A stretch of 17,953 nt of DNA. Source: GCA-003244245 sp046262495. Its GTDB lineage: Bacteria > Actinomycetota > Actinomycetes > Mycobacteriales > Pseudonocardiaceae. The DNA lies in assembly GCA_046262495.1 (NCBI GenBank), contig JBHEMR010000123.1, positions 1 to 17,953 on the forward strand, given 5' to 3'. Below are positions 1 through 6,659 of this stretch, piece after piece. Below the pieces are notes generated by a model. The model was not told the origin of the DNA, made no database searches, and saw nothing but the letters and a program-made list of their open reading frames with translations. The number at the start of each line of letters is the position of its first letter. Within the stretch, counting starts at the first letter, position 1. The position numbers and the translations under genes were made by a program.

Positions 1-393
1 CTGCGCGAACAGCGGGTCCTGCGCGGCAGCGTCGCGTTTCGCGACGAGTAGCGTGCCAGCCTCGGGGCCGTTGATCGCCCGCCGGACTGTGCCACCGGTG
101 GCCGCGGCCAGCAGCTGACCACCAAGGCAGACCCCGAGCACCGGCAGCCGATGGGCGACCGCGCCCGCGAGCAACCACCGCAGCGCGGCCAACCACGGAT
201 GGTTAGCATCGTCGTGCGCGCCCATCTCACCGCCCATGCAGACCACGCCGTCGACTCCATCGAGGCTCTCGGGAACCCCGTCGGCCGCTGGGCGACAACC
301 CACGAGATGCGCCCCGGCCTCGATCAGCCAGTCTCCCAGCCGCTCCGGCGGGTCGATTTCGGAGGGCTGCAACACGAGCAGGCGGGTCGTCAC
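1..393 (-). CDS. Class I glutamine amidotransferase-like protein (partial, C-terminus beyond left edge)
   Basis: The visible part is the first 131 residues of a class I (triad) glutamine amidotransferase domain. These domains hydrolyse glutamine or related gamma-glutamyl compounds. Seen: a beta-strand start TTRLLVLQP, then VVCMGGEMGAHDD (about residues 50-62) and the nucleophile elbow GVCLGGQLLA with Cys89. The His/Glu of the triad would lie beyond the window. I chose the GTG at 391-393 because the family N-terminus begins right there, although the frame stays open upstream. A strong Shine-Dalgarno-like AGGGGAGGT sits at 436-444, too far upstream to serve this GTG normally, so the start is not certain. 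It lies downstream of glnA2 and the GNAT gene, separated by 153 bases holding a hairpin. The substrate is unknown. GuaA-like and PuuD-like members look alike at this level. Confidence 0.85.
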   Translation of the reverse strand, partial: MTTRLLVLQPSEIDPPERLGDWLIEAGAHLVGCRPAADGVPESLDGVDGVVCMGGEMGAHDDANHPWLAALRWLLAGAVAHRLPVLGVCLGGQLLAAATGGTVRRAINGPEAGTLLVAKRDAAAQDPLFAQ

Positions 394-514
394 CTTCGCC
401 AGGCTAGCCGCGGTCTTGCGACAGAACGCAGAAAAACCTCCCCTGATCGAATCCCGATCTCTCCGCGGACAGCTCTGATTCTCCCGAGCTCCACAGCGGA
501 GTAGTTGCGGTGCG

Positions 515-536
515 CTTCTACAGCTCTGCTGTGAAG
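515..536 (-). terminator. Hairpin 11 bases past the GNAT stop; possible terminator
   Basis: CTTC (515-518) and ACAGC (520-524) pair with GCTGT (528-532) and GAAG (533-536). This gives a nine-pair stem with one bulged T at 519 and a TCT loop. It lies just after the stop of the GNAT gene (minus strand) and before the amidotransferase gene. There is no T-tract, so it is either an actinobacterial-type terminator without a U tail or another RNA or protein signal. Confidence 0.4.
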
Positions 537-546
537 TTCGGGAGCC

Positions 547-1407
547 TCAGCGTCGGGGGGCTGGCATGAAGGCGATCTCTGCAGCGTCGTGCATCGGGCG
601 GAAGCCGATCCGCGGGTAAATCGCATTGCTGATCGGGTTCGCCAGGTCGGTGCTCAACACCACGTGCTTCGCGCGGGCCTGCTGTGCCCAGCTTGCGGCG
701 GCCGCCGTGACCGCACTGCCGTAGCCATGGCCGCGGTACTGCGGCGGCGTATATACCGGTCCGATCCGCGACATGCCGACCACTGGGGCACTCGCTGAGG
801 CCCAAGCCACCGGCTGGCCACCGACCTCCCACAGTATTGCCGCTGTGCCCGCAGCCAGACTGCTCCTCATCTGTTGCAAGGCGGTCCCGTGGCCGCGCAG
901 GCCGCCGGTCGCCTCGTCGGCGAAGTCCTGCCGCCACTGCGCCAGGAGCTCGAGGTCGCTGGCGCCAGCCGGCCGGGCCGCCCCCGGCACGCTGCGCGGC
1001 GGAGTGAGCTGATGCAAAGCGAATACCCGCTGCGCCACCCGCTCGTGCACCGACGCGCCGGTGCCCGCCGCCCAGGATTGCGCGAATGCTTCTGCCTCGC
1101 TGCGCGGACCCACGGCGCCGGGCAACTGCGGGTGCGTGGGGGCGAGCACTTCGACAGTCGCAGCGGCACAATCCGCAGGCAACCCGCTGACGATGAGATC
1201 CCGCGGCGGGGTGCACAGCGCCGCTGCGGCCAGCACGCCGTCACGGCGGACGCTGAGCAACACCGGGGGGCTCTCGTCACCCTGAGGTACCCGCAGCAGC
1301 AAGGCAAGCACCGTCAGCGTGACGCTGTGGCGGATCGGGTCGGCTTTCAGCAGCGGCCGGGTGAGCGCGGTGAACTCTGCAACGTTGTGGTGCAGCCGGA
1401 CGTCCAC
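547..1407 (-). CDS. GNAT-family N-acetyltransferase with extra N-terminal domain
   Basis: A 286-residue protein whose C-terminal half is a GNAT fold that binds acetyl-CoA: the pyrophosphate-binding motif A is QYRGHGYG at about residues 223-230, followed by NPISNAIYPRIGFRP, the usual C-terminal GNAT strand and helix. The first about 130 residues (starting VDVRLHHNVAEF) form a less typical domain, as in two-domain GNAT proteins. The acceptor substrate is unknown. I chose the GTG at 1405-1407 rather than the earlier in-frame start inside glnA2, because it overlaps the glnA2 stop by one base (TAGTG). That points to translational coupling and one transcript with glnA2. A hairpin follows the stop. 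Confidence 0.88.
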   Translation of the reverse strand: MDVRLHHNVAEFTALTRPLLKADPIRHSVTLTVLALLLRVPQGDESPPVLLSVRRDGVLAAAALCTPPRDLIVSGLPADCAAATVEVLAPTHPQLPGAVGPRSEAEAFAQSWAAGTGASVHERVAQRVFALHQLTPPRSVPGAARPAGASDLELLAQWRQDFADEATGGLRGHGTALQQMRSSLAAGTAAILWEVGGQPVAWASASAPVVGMSRIGPVYTPPQYRGHGYGSAVTAAAASWAQQARAKHVVLSTDLANPISNAIYPRIGFRPMHDAAEIAFMPAPRR

Positions 1408-2750
1408 TACAGCACGGGCAGATAGGTGCTTAGCTCGTAGGCCGTGACGTGACGCCGGTAATTGTCCCACTCGCTGCGCTTGTTGCGCAGGAAGAAGTCG
1501 AACACGTGCTCCCCGAGGGTCTCGGCGACCAGCTCGGAGTTCTCCATCTCGACGAGCGCCTCGGAGAGGTTCTGCGGCAGCGGCGCGTAGCCTGCGGCCC
1601 GGCGCTCACGCTCGGACAGTGACCAGACGTCGTCCTCGGCGGGGGGCGGCAGCTGGTAGCCCTGCTGCACGCCCCGCAACCCAGCGGCGAGAATCACCGC
1701 ATAGGCGAGGTAGGGATTGCAGGCCGAATCCGGGGTGCGGATCTCCACCCGTCGGCTGGATGCTTTGCCTGGCGAGTACATCGGCACCCGGACCAAGGCC
1801 GAGCGGTTGCGGTGCCCCCAACACACCGCGGTGGGGGCTTCCCCGCCGATGATCAGCCGCTTGTAGGAGTTCACCCACTGGTTGGTCACCGCGGTGATCT
1901 CCCTGGCATGCGCCAGTACTCCCGCGACGAACGCCCGGCCGGTGTCGGAAAGCTCGTAGGGGTCGTCGTCGTCGTGGAAGGCATTACGGTCGCCCTCGAA
2001 CAGACTCATGTGGGTGTGCATCGCAGACCCTGGATGCGAGGTGTAAGGCTTGGGCATGAACGAGGCGCGCACGCCCTGGGTGATCGCGACCTCCTTCACC
2101 ACGTACCGGAAGGTCATGATGTTGTCGGCCATGGTGAGCGCGTCGGCGTAACGCAGGTCGATCTCCTGCTGTCCAGGTGCCCCCTCATGATGGCTGAACT
2201 CCACCGAGATACCGACCTGCTCCAGCGCCTCGATGGTGTGTCGGCGGAAGTGCGGAGCGACGTCGTGGCTGGCCTGATCGAAGTATCCACCGGAGTCGGC
2301 GGGTACCGGCTCGGAACCGTCGTCAGGCAGGTCTCGCAGCAGGTAGAACTCGATTTCGGGATGCACGTAGCAGGTGAACCCGGCCTCGGCCACCTTGGAC
2401 AGAGTCCGGGTGAGCACGTGCCGCGGGTCAGCCCACGACGGCAAGCCGTCGGGCATGGTGATGTCACAGAACATCCGGGCCGAGTAATGCTCGCCCCGGG
2501 GGTTCTCCCACGGCAGCACCTGGAAGGTGGCGGGGTCCGGCTTGGCGATCATGTCGGACTCATAGGCACGCGCGAAACCCTGGATCGCCGATCCGTCGAA
2601 GCCGATGCCGTCGGCAAAGGCTCCCTCCAGCTCGGCCGGTGCGACCGACACCGACTTGAGGTACCCCAACACGTCGGTGAACCACAACCGAACGAACCGG
2701 ATGTCGCGTTCCTCCAGCGTGCGCAGCACGAACTCCTGCTGGCGATCCAT
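1407..2750 (-). CDS. glnA2: Glutamine synthetase, GlnA2 type
   Basis: Makes L-glutamine from glutamate, ammonia and ATP in the cytoplasm. It is 447 residues, the length of the mycobacterial GlnA2 class rather than the longer GlnA1. Visible motifs: FDGSAIQGFA (51-60), the metal-binding PEIEFYLL (131-138), HHEGAPGQQEID (187-198), MHTHMSLF (244-251), the ATP-binding NQWVNSYKRL (290-299) and RVEIRTPDSACNPYLA (334-349). The region that carries the adenylylated Tyr in GlnA1 (LYDLPPEE) reads DVWSLSERE here, with Trp376, so control by GlnE at that site is unlikely. The ATG at 2748-2750 (MDRQQEF) fits the family start; an in-frame ATG 11 codons upstream does not. A gamma-glutamyl ligase with another amine substrate cannot be excluded, as GlnA paralogues vary. 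Confidence 0.95.
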   Translation of the reverse strand: MDRQQEFVLRTLEERDIRFVRLWFTDVLGYLKSVSVAPAELEGAFADGIGFDGSAIQGFARAYESDMIAKPDPATFQVLPWENPRGEHYSARMFCDITMPDGLPSWADPRHVLTRTLSKVAEAGFTCYVHPEIEFYLLRDLPDDGSEPVPADSGGYFDQASHDVAPHFRRHTIEALEQVGISVEFSHHEGAPGQQEIDLRYADALTMADNIMTFRYVVKEVAITQGVRASFMPKPYTSHPGSAMHTHMSLFEGDRNAFHDDDDPYELSDTGRAFVAGVLAHAREITAVTNQWVNSYKRLIIGGEAPTAVCWGHRNRSALVRVPMYSPGKASSRRVEIRTPDSACNPYLAYAVILAAGLRGVQQGYQLPPPAEDDVWSLSERERRAAGYAPLPQNLSEALVEMENSELVAETLGEHVFDFFLRNKRSEWDNYRRHVTAYELSTYLPVL

Positions 2751-2756
2751 GCGCGA

Positions 2757-2762
2757 AGGGTA
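2757..2762 (-). promoter_or_regulatory. Candidate -10 box of glnA2, leaderless spacing
   Basis: On the minus strand TACCCT lies six bases before the glnA2 ATG (2750). It fits the actinobacterial TANNNT pattern at a distance that would place the transcript start at or next to the start codon. No good -35 is visible and no Shine-Dalgarno sequence precedes the ATG. Confidence 0.35.
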
Positions 2763-2773
2763 GTGGACAGCCG

Positions 2774-2802
2774 ATGACGGCACTGTGGCCTGCCCCTAGG
2801 AT
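2774..2802 (+). promoter_or_regulatory. Candidate leaderless promoter of lprG-p55
   Basis: ATGACG (2774-2779, matching TGAC of the -35 consensus), a 17-base spacer, and TAGGAT (2797-2802). The -10 box ends six bases before the lprG ATG at 2809, so the mRNA would start at the ATG. The glnA2 promoter faces the other way within the same 58-base gap. Confidence 0.5.
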
Positions 2803-2808
2803 GAGCGG

Positions 2809-3468
2809 ATGCGTCTTTTCGCCTTCATCGCCGCGCTGATGATCGCGCTCGTCACGTCGTGCAGCGGCAGTAGCGGGCAGACGGCGAAGCTACCCAACGG
2901 CGCTCCGCTGCTCGCCGATTCCGCCAAGGCGATGCGCGAGGTGACCACCACTCACTTCGCCGTCGAGGTCGAGGGTAACTCGCCGGGAGTGCAGCTGCGC
3001 TCGGCGGAGGGTCAACTCACCCGGGCGGGTTCGGCGAAGGGCGTCGCCAAGGTGGACGCGGGCGCGCAGCTGTCCGAACTGCAGTTCGTGATCATCGGTC
3101 AGGACCTATACCTACGACCCCCGACCGGCCCGGTGCAGAAACTGCCACGGTCCTTCGCGGTGTATGACCCCTCGGTGATCCTCAATCCGGACCGGGGCAT
3201 CGCGGCGGCGTTGGCCAGCGGTACGGGGCCCACCACGGAGAGCCGGGAGCAGGTCGACGGCGTCGACACCTACCGGCTACAGGTGAAATTTCCAGCACAG
3301 CCACTCGGCTCGCTGGTACCTCAGCTAGCCCAGGACAAGACCAGCGAAATCTGGGTCGCCACGCAGGGCTCGCGGCTGATCAAGGCGCAGTTCCCGACAA
3401 CCTACGGTTCGGCCACCGTCCATTTCTCTGACTTCGACGCCCCGGTCGAGATCACCCCGCCGTCCTGA
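2809..3468 (+). CDS. lprG: LprG-like (LppX/LprAFG family) lipoprotein
   Basis: A secreted, lipid-anchored protein of 219 residues. The signal peptide MRLFAFIAALMIALVTSC ends in a lipobox (VTSC, Cys18). The mature part has the features of the LppX/LprAFG family: ADSAKAMREVTTTHFAVEVEG near the start, alternating strands forming a half-barrel, QFVIIGQDLYL, VDGVDTYRLQV and a C-terminal VHFSDFDAPVEITPP. Members such as LprG bind triacylated lipids and lipoglycans in a hydrophobic pocket and hand them toward the outer envelope. The gene sits 14 bases ahead of a P55-type transporter gene, as in the mycobacterial lprG-Rv1410c operon, which makes the assignment firm. It is divergent from glnA2, with a leaderless promoter candidate. 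The exact lipid cargo is not shown by the sequence. Confidence 0.93.
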   Translation: MRLFAFIAALMIALVTSCSGSSGQTAKLPNGAPLLADSAKAMREVTTTHFAVEVEGNSPGVQLRSAEGQLTRAGSAKGVAKVDAGAQLSELQFVIIGQDLYLRPPTGPVQKLPRSFAVYDPSVILNPDRGIAAALASGTGPTTESREQVDGVDTYRLQVKFPAQPLGSLVPQLAQDKTSEIWVATQGSRLIKAQFPTTYGSATVHFSDFDAPVEITPPS

Positions 3469-3482
3469 TCCCGTCTACTCCG

Positions 3483-5018
3483 ATGAGCGCGACGGCAACC
3501 ACGGTCCGGCGCCGCGGGCTGGCGTTGGGCGCTGGCGCGCTGGTCACTCTGCTCGCCGCGCTGGATGCCTATGTCGTGGTCAGTCTGCTGGTCGACATCG
3601 TCCGGGACCTGCAGGTGCCGATCAACCATTTGGAGCGGGCCACCCCGATCGTCACCGGCTTCCTGCTGGGCTACGTCGCTGCGATGCCGCTGCTGGGTCA
3701 AGCGTCTGATCGCTTCGGCAGGCGGGCGCTGCTGCAGGCTTGCCTCATTACCTTCGCGGCGGCGTCGGTGATCACCGCCGTCGCGGCGACCCTTCCTGTA
3801 CTCGTGGCGGGGCGGACCCTGCAAGGCATCGCCGGTGGCGCTTTGCTACCGGTATCTATGGCGCTGGCCGCTGACCTGTGGCCGGACCGTGGCCGGTCCA
3901 CCGCATTGGGCGCGCTGGGTGCTGCTCAGGAGCTGGGCAGTGTGTTGGGACCGCTGTACGGCGCCGGCCTGGCCGCGCTGTTCGGCTGGCGCGGGGTGTT
4001 CTGGGTGAATGTGCCCCTTGCGGTCGCTGCGGTGCTCGCGGTCCAACTGGCCGTTCCGGCTAGAGCGCGGTTCGAAGATATGCCCCGTGCACCGCTAGAC
4101 CTCGTCGGTGGTGGTCTGCTAGCGCTGGCTCTGGGCCTGTTGGTAGTCGGGCTGTACAACCCCGACCCTGATCGTGGGGCGCTGCCGTACTGGGGATGGC
4201 CCGTGCTGGGCGCGGCAGCGGTGGCTGGGTTGGCGTTCGTCCTGTGGGAACGGCGGGCGACGGTGCGGCTGCTCGATCCCGTCGGTGTGCACTGGCGGGT
4301 CTTTCTTGGTTCGCTGGGGGTCAGTCTGACGGCTGGGGCGGCGCTGATGGTGACTCTCGTGGACGTCGAGCTGTACGCGCAGACCGTGCTGGGTCGCAAT
4401 CCCGCCGGGGCGACCGCGATCCTGGTCCGGTTCTTGGTTGCGCTACCGGTAGGTGCACTGGTTGGGGGTTTGGCGGCGAGCTGGCTGCGCGAGACGGTGG
4501 TGACGCTGGTCGGGATGCTGCTGGCCGCCGCCGGCTACCTGCTGATCGCGGGATGGCCCGCGGACATCTTGGCGGCCCGCCATGACTTTGGTCTGCTTAC
4601 CCTGCCCAGACTCGACACCGATCTGGCACTGGCCGGCCTGGGGCTCGGTCTAGTGATCGCGCCGTTGTCCACTGCGGCGCTGCGCGCGACCCCACCCGAC
4701 CGGCACGGGGTGGCCTCCGCCGCGGTAGTAGTCGCCCGGATGACCGGGATGCTCGTAGGTATCGCCGCGCTGTCCGCATGGGGGCTGCACCGCTTTCGCG
4801 AGCTCACCGCACAACTGGCTACTCCGCTGCCCTTCGGTGTCGGTACGCAGATTTATCAACAGCAGCTCGCCAGCTACCAGCTCGCGCTGCAGGTGGCGCT
4901 CCGCATCCAGTACAAAGAGATCTTTCTGCTCACCTCGGGAATATGCCTGCTTGGCGCGGTGGGCGCCCTACTGATCAAGACTAAGCGGCGCACAGTGTCG
5001 ACCGCTTTGGCAGAATGA
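3483..5018 (+). CDS. p55: P55-type MFS transporter (LprG partner)
   Basis: A 511-residue multi-pass membrane protein of the major facilitator superfamily, drug:H+ antiporter-like type. Seen: ALDAYVVVSLL in the first helix (Asp28), the loop 2-3 motif A GQASDRFGRR (72-81), an antiporter motif C region GAAQELGSVLGPLYG (about 146-160), GAALMVTLVDVELYAQ near the middle and GVASAAVVVARMTGMLVGIAALSAWGL near the C-terminus. The stretches PINHLERATPIVT, GAAQELGSVLGPLYG and MVTLVDVEL match what I recall of mycobacterial Rv1410c/P55, which works with LprG in lipid and lipoglycan export and intrinsic drug tolerance. It is 14 bases after lprG, so surely one transcript. Its last 38 bases overlap the 3' end of the convergent hydrolase gene. 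Confidence 0.93.
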   Translation: MSATATTVRRRGLALGAGALVTLLAALDAYVVVSLLVDIVRDLQVPINHLERATPIVTGFLLGYVAAMPLLGQASDRFGRRALLQACLITFAAASVITAVAATLPVLVAGRTLQGIAGGALLPVSMALAADLWPDRGRSTALGALGAAQELGSVLGPLYGAGLAALFGWRGVFWVNVPLAVAAVLAVQLAVPARARFEDMPRAPLDLVGGGLLALALGLLVVGLYNPDPDRGALPYWGWPVLGAAAVAGLAFVLWERRATVRLLDPVGVHWRVFLGSLGVSLTAGAALMVTLVDVELYAQTVLGRNPAGATAILVRFLVALPVGALVGGLAASWLRETVVTLVGMLLAAAGYLLIAGWPADILAARHDFGLLTLPRLDTDLALAGLGLGLVIAPLSTAALRATPPDRHGVASAAVVVARMTGMLVGIAALSAWGLHRFRELTAQLATPLPFGVGTQIYQQQLASYQLALQVALRIQYKEIFLLTSGICLLGAVGALLIKTKRRTVSTALAE

Positions 5019-6588
5019 GCCGCACCAGATAGTTCGACACTGCATCGTCTACGCACTTCACGCCCTGCAGGACGACAGTGTGCTGGTTGCCCTCAAAGGT
5101 GACTAACTTGCCGCGAAGCCGGTGGGCCAGCTCCACCCCAGCCTGGTACGGGGTGGCCGGATCACCCGTGGTGGACACCACTAGTACTGGTGGCAAACCC
5201 TCTACCTGCGGGTCGCCGGAATCGCCGGTCGGCGGCACCGGCCAGAAAGCGCAGGCATCCCGCGCTGCCGACGGTGGGTGCCCATCGTCGAGGAAGGGCG
5301 CGGCCTCCCGGTACAGCCGATCCGCCTCCTGCACCATCGCCGGATCCGTCACTGGGGGGTCGTCCAAGCACCGAACCGCTTCGAAGGCATCCTGGCTACC
5401 GGAGTAGCCGTGCTCATCACGCTGGTAATAGATGTCAGCCAATCTCAACAGGGTGGAACCGCTCCCGTGGGCCAGTTCGGAGAGGCCCCGATTGAGCATC
5501 GGCCAGAGCTGGTCGGTGTACAGCGCCTGAATCGTGCCAATCGTAGCGTCGGTATAGGACAACTTGCGGTCGCCGACGGGTCGCGCCCCTGTAGTCAACG
5601 GCAGCAATAACTGCTGGAACGCCTGGTTGGCCTGATCTTTCGGGATGGTTCCCAACCAGCATCGGGATTGTGCGACACACCAGCCGACGAATGCGTCGAA
5701 AGACTGCTGGAACCCGGCACCCTGGTTCACCAAGCTTTGCACCAGGTTCGCATTCGGATCCAGTGCGCCGTCGAGCACCATCGCCCGCACATTGCCCGGG
5801 AACTGCTCGGCGTAGGAGGTACCAAGCCGGGTGCCGTAGGAGTAGCCGAGGAAGTTGAGCTTCGCGTCACCGAGTGCGGAACGCAACACGTCCATGTCCC
5901 GTGCGACGTCGCGGGTGCCGGCGTTGGCGAGCATGTCCTTGCCTACCCGCTGGGCACACAGCTGCGCGTAGGCTCGGTTCTCGCTTTCGGTCTGCGCAAT
6001 CCCTGCCGGCGAGGTATCCAGGTCAAGGTCGAGCCGTTCGGCGTCCTCCTCCTGGGTATTCCGGCAGACGATCTTCGGCTGGCTTGCGCCGATTCCGCGA
6101 GGGTCGAAACCGACCAGGTCGAACCGGCGGCCCAGGTCGGTCCCGGTTACCGCTCCGGCCCGCGACGCGACTGCCGTCATCCCCGAAGCGCCTGGACCGC
6201 CGGGATTGACTAATAGCGAGCCCAGCCGCTCTTGCTGGTTGTCGGCGGGGCGGCGGAGCACTCCGATCCGCGCGGTGGGCCCCTGCGGGCGGTCATAGTC
6301 CAATGGCACCTCCGCCCGGGTACAGCGCAGTGTGGGGTCGGCGAAGGACTGCCGCTCGAAGTCTGTGGTGGCAAAGTCCTTGCAGCCGCTCCACGTCAGT
6401 TGCTGGGCGTAGAAACGTTCGAGGCCCGGGGGCACCGATCCAGCCGGACCAGCCTGGTACTGCGAAACGTCGGCGCCCAGACGTGATCTCGTGACGTCAG
6501 CGGCCTGGTGGCGGCTGGAATCGGCAGCGCAACCACCGAGGGCAAGCACGATCGCCAGGACAACGGTCGGGCGCAATGGGCGCGACAT
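4981..6588 (-). CDS. caeA: CaeA/Hip1-like lipoprotein serine hydrolase (alpha/beta hydrolase, TAP-like C-terminus)
   Basis: A 535-residue exported lipoprotein: signal peptide MSRPLRPTVVLAIVLALGGC with lipobox Cys20. The alpha/beta hydrolase core has the oxyanion segment NPGGPGASG (128-136), FDPRGIGAS (161-169), nucleophile elbow GYSYG with Ser250, Asp476 in STTGDPATP and His503 in GNQHTVV, so the triad is complete. Spaced cysteines and the C-terminal TLCAA fit the tripeptidyl-aminopeptidase-like (SCO7095/TAP) family. M. tuberculosis CaeA/Hip1 (Rv2224c), a cell-envelope protease/esterase lying near glnA2 and panB, is the best-matching relative by architecture and context. The substrate here is unknown. 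The ATG has a TAGGAT box seven bases before it. The 3' end overlaps the MFS gene. Confidence 0.92.
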   Translation of the reverse strand: MSRPLRPTVVLAIVLALGGCAADSSRHQAADVTRSRLGADVSQYQAGPAGSVPPGLERFYAQQLTWSGCKDFATTDFERQSFADPTLRCTRAEVPLDYDRPQGPTARIGVLRRPADNQQERLGSLLVNPGGPGASGMTAVASRAGAVTGTDLGRRFDLVGFDPRGIGASQPKIVCRNTQEEDAERLDLDLDTSPAGIAQTESENRAYAQLCAQRVGKDMLANAGTRDVARDMDVLRSALGDAKLNFLGYSYGTRLGTSYAEQFPGNVRAMVLDGALDPNANLVQSLVNQGAGFQQSFDAFVGWCVAQSRCWLGTIPKDQANQAFQQLLLPLTTGARPVGDRKLSYTDATIGTIQALYTDQLWPMLNRGLSELAHGSGSTLLRLADIYYQRDEHGYSGSQDAFEAVRCLDDPPVTDPAMVQEADRLYREAAPFLDDGHPPSAARDACAFWPVPPTGDSGDPQVEGLPPVLVVSTTGDPATPYQAGVELAHRLRGKLVTFEGNQHTVVLQGVKCVDDAVSNYLVRLILPKRSTLCAA

Positions 6589-6595
6589 CCGGCAG

Positions 6596-6601
6596 ATCCT
6601 A
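6596..6601 (-). promoter_or_regulatory. Candidate -10 box of caeA, leaderless spacing
   Basis: On the minus strand TAGGAT lies seven bases before the caeA ATG (6588). It is the same hexamer as the lprG -10 box. No convincing -35 is seen upstream. The 71-base gap is shared with the divergent nadE. Confidence 0.45.
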
Positions 6602-6659
6602 GTGATCCCTCGGACGGCTCTAAGCGGCCGCTCCGCGCCCTGAGGCGGATGATGAGAGC

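Noticed and set aside
1812..2777. Long plus-strand open frame (321 codons)
   Set aside because: Antisense shadow of glnA2; composition is His/Arg/Val/Gly-rich with no family motif, while the minus frame is a clear glutamine synthetase.
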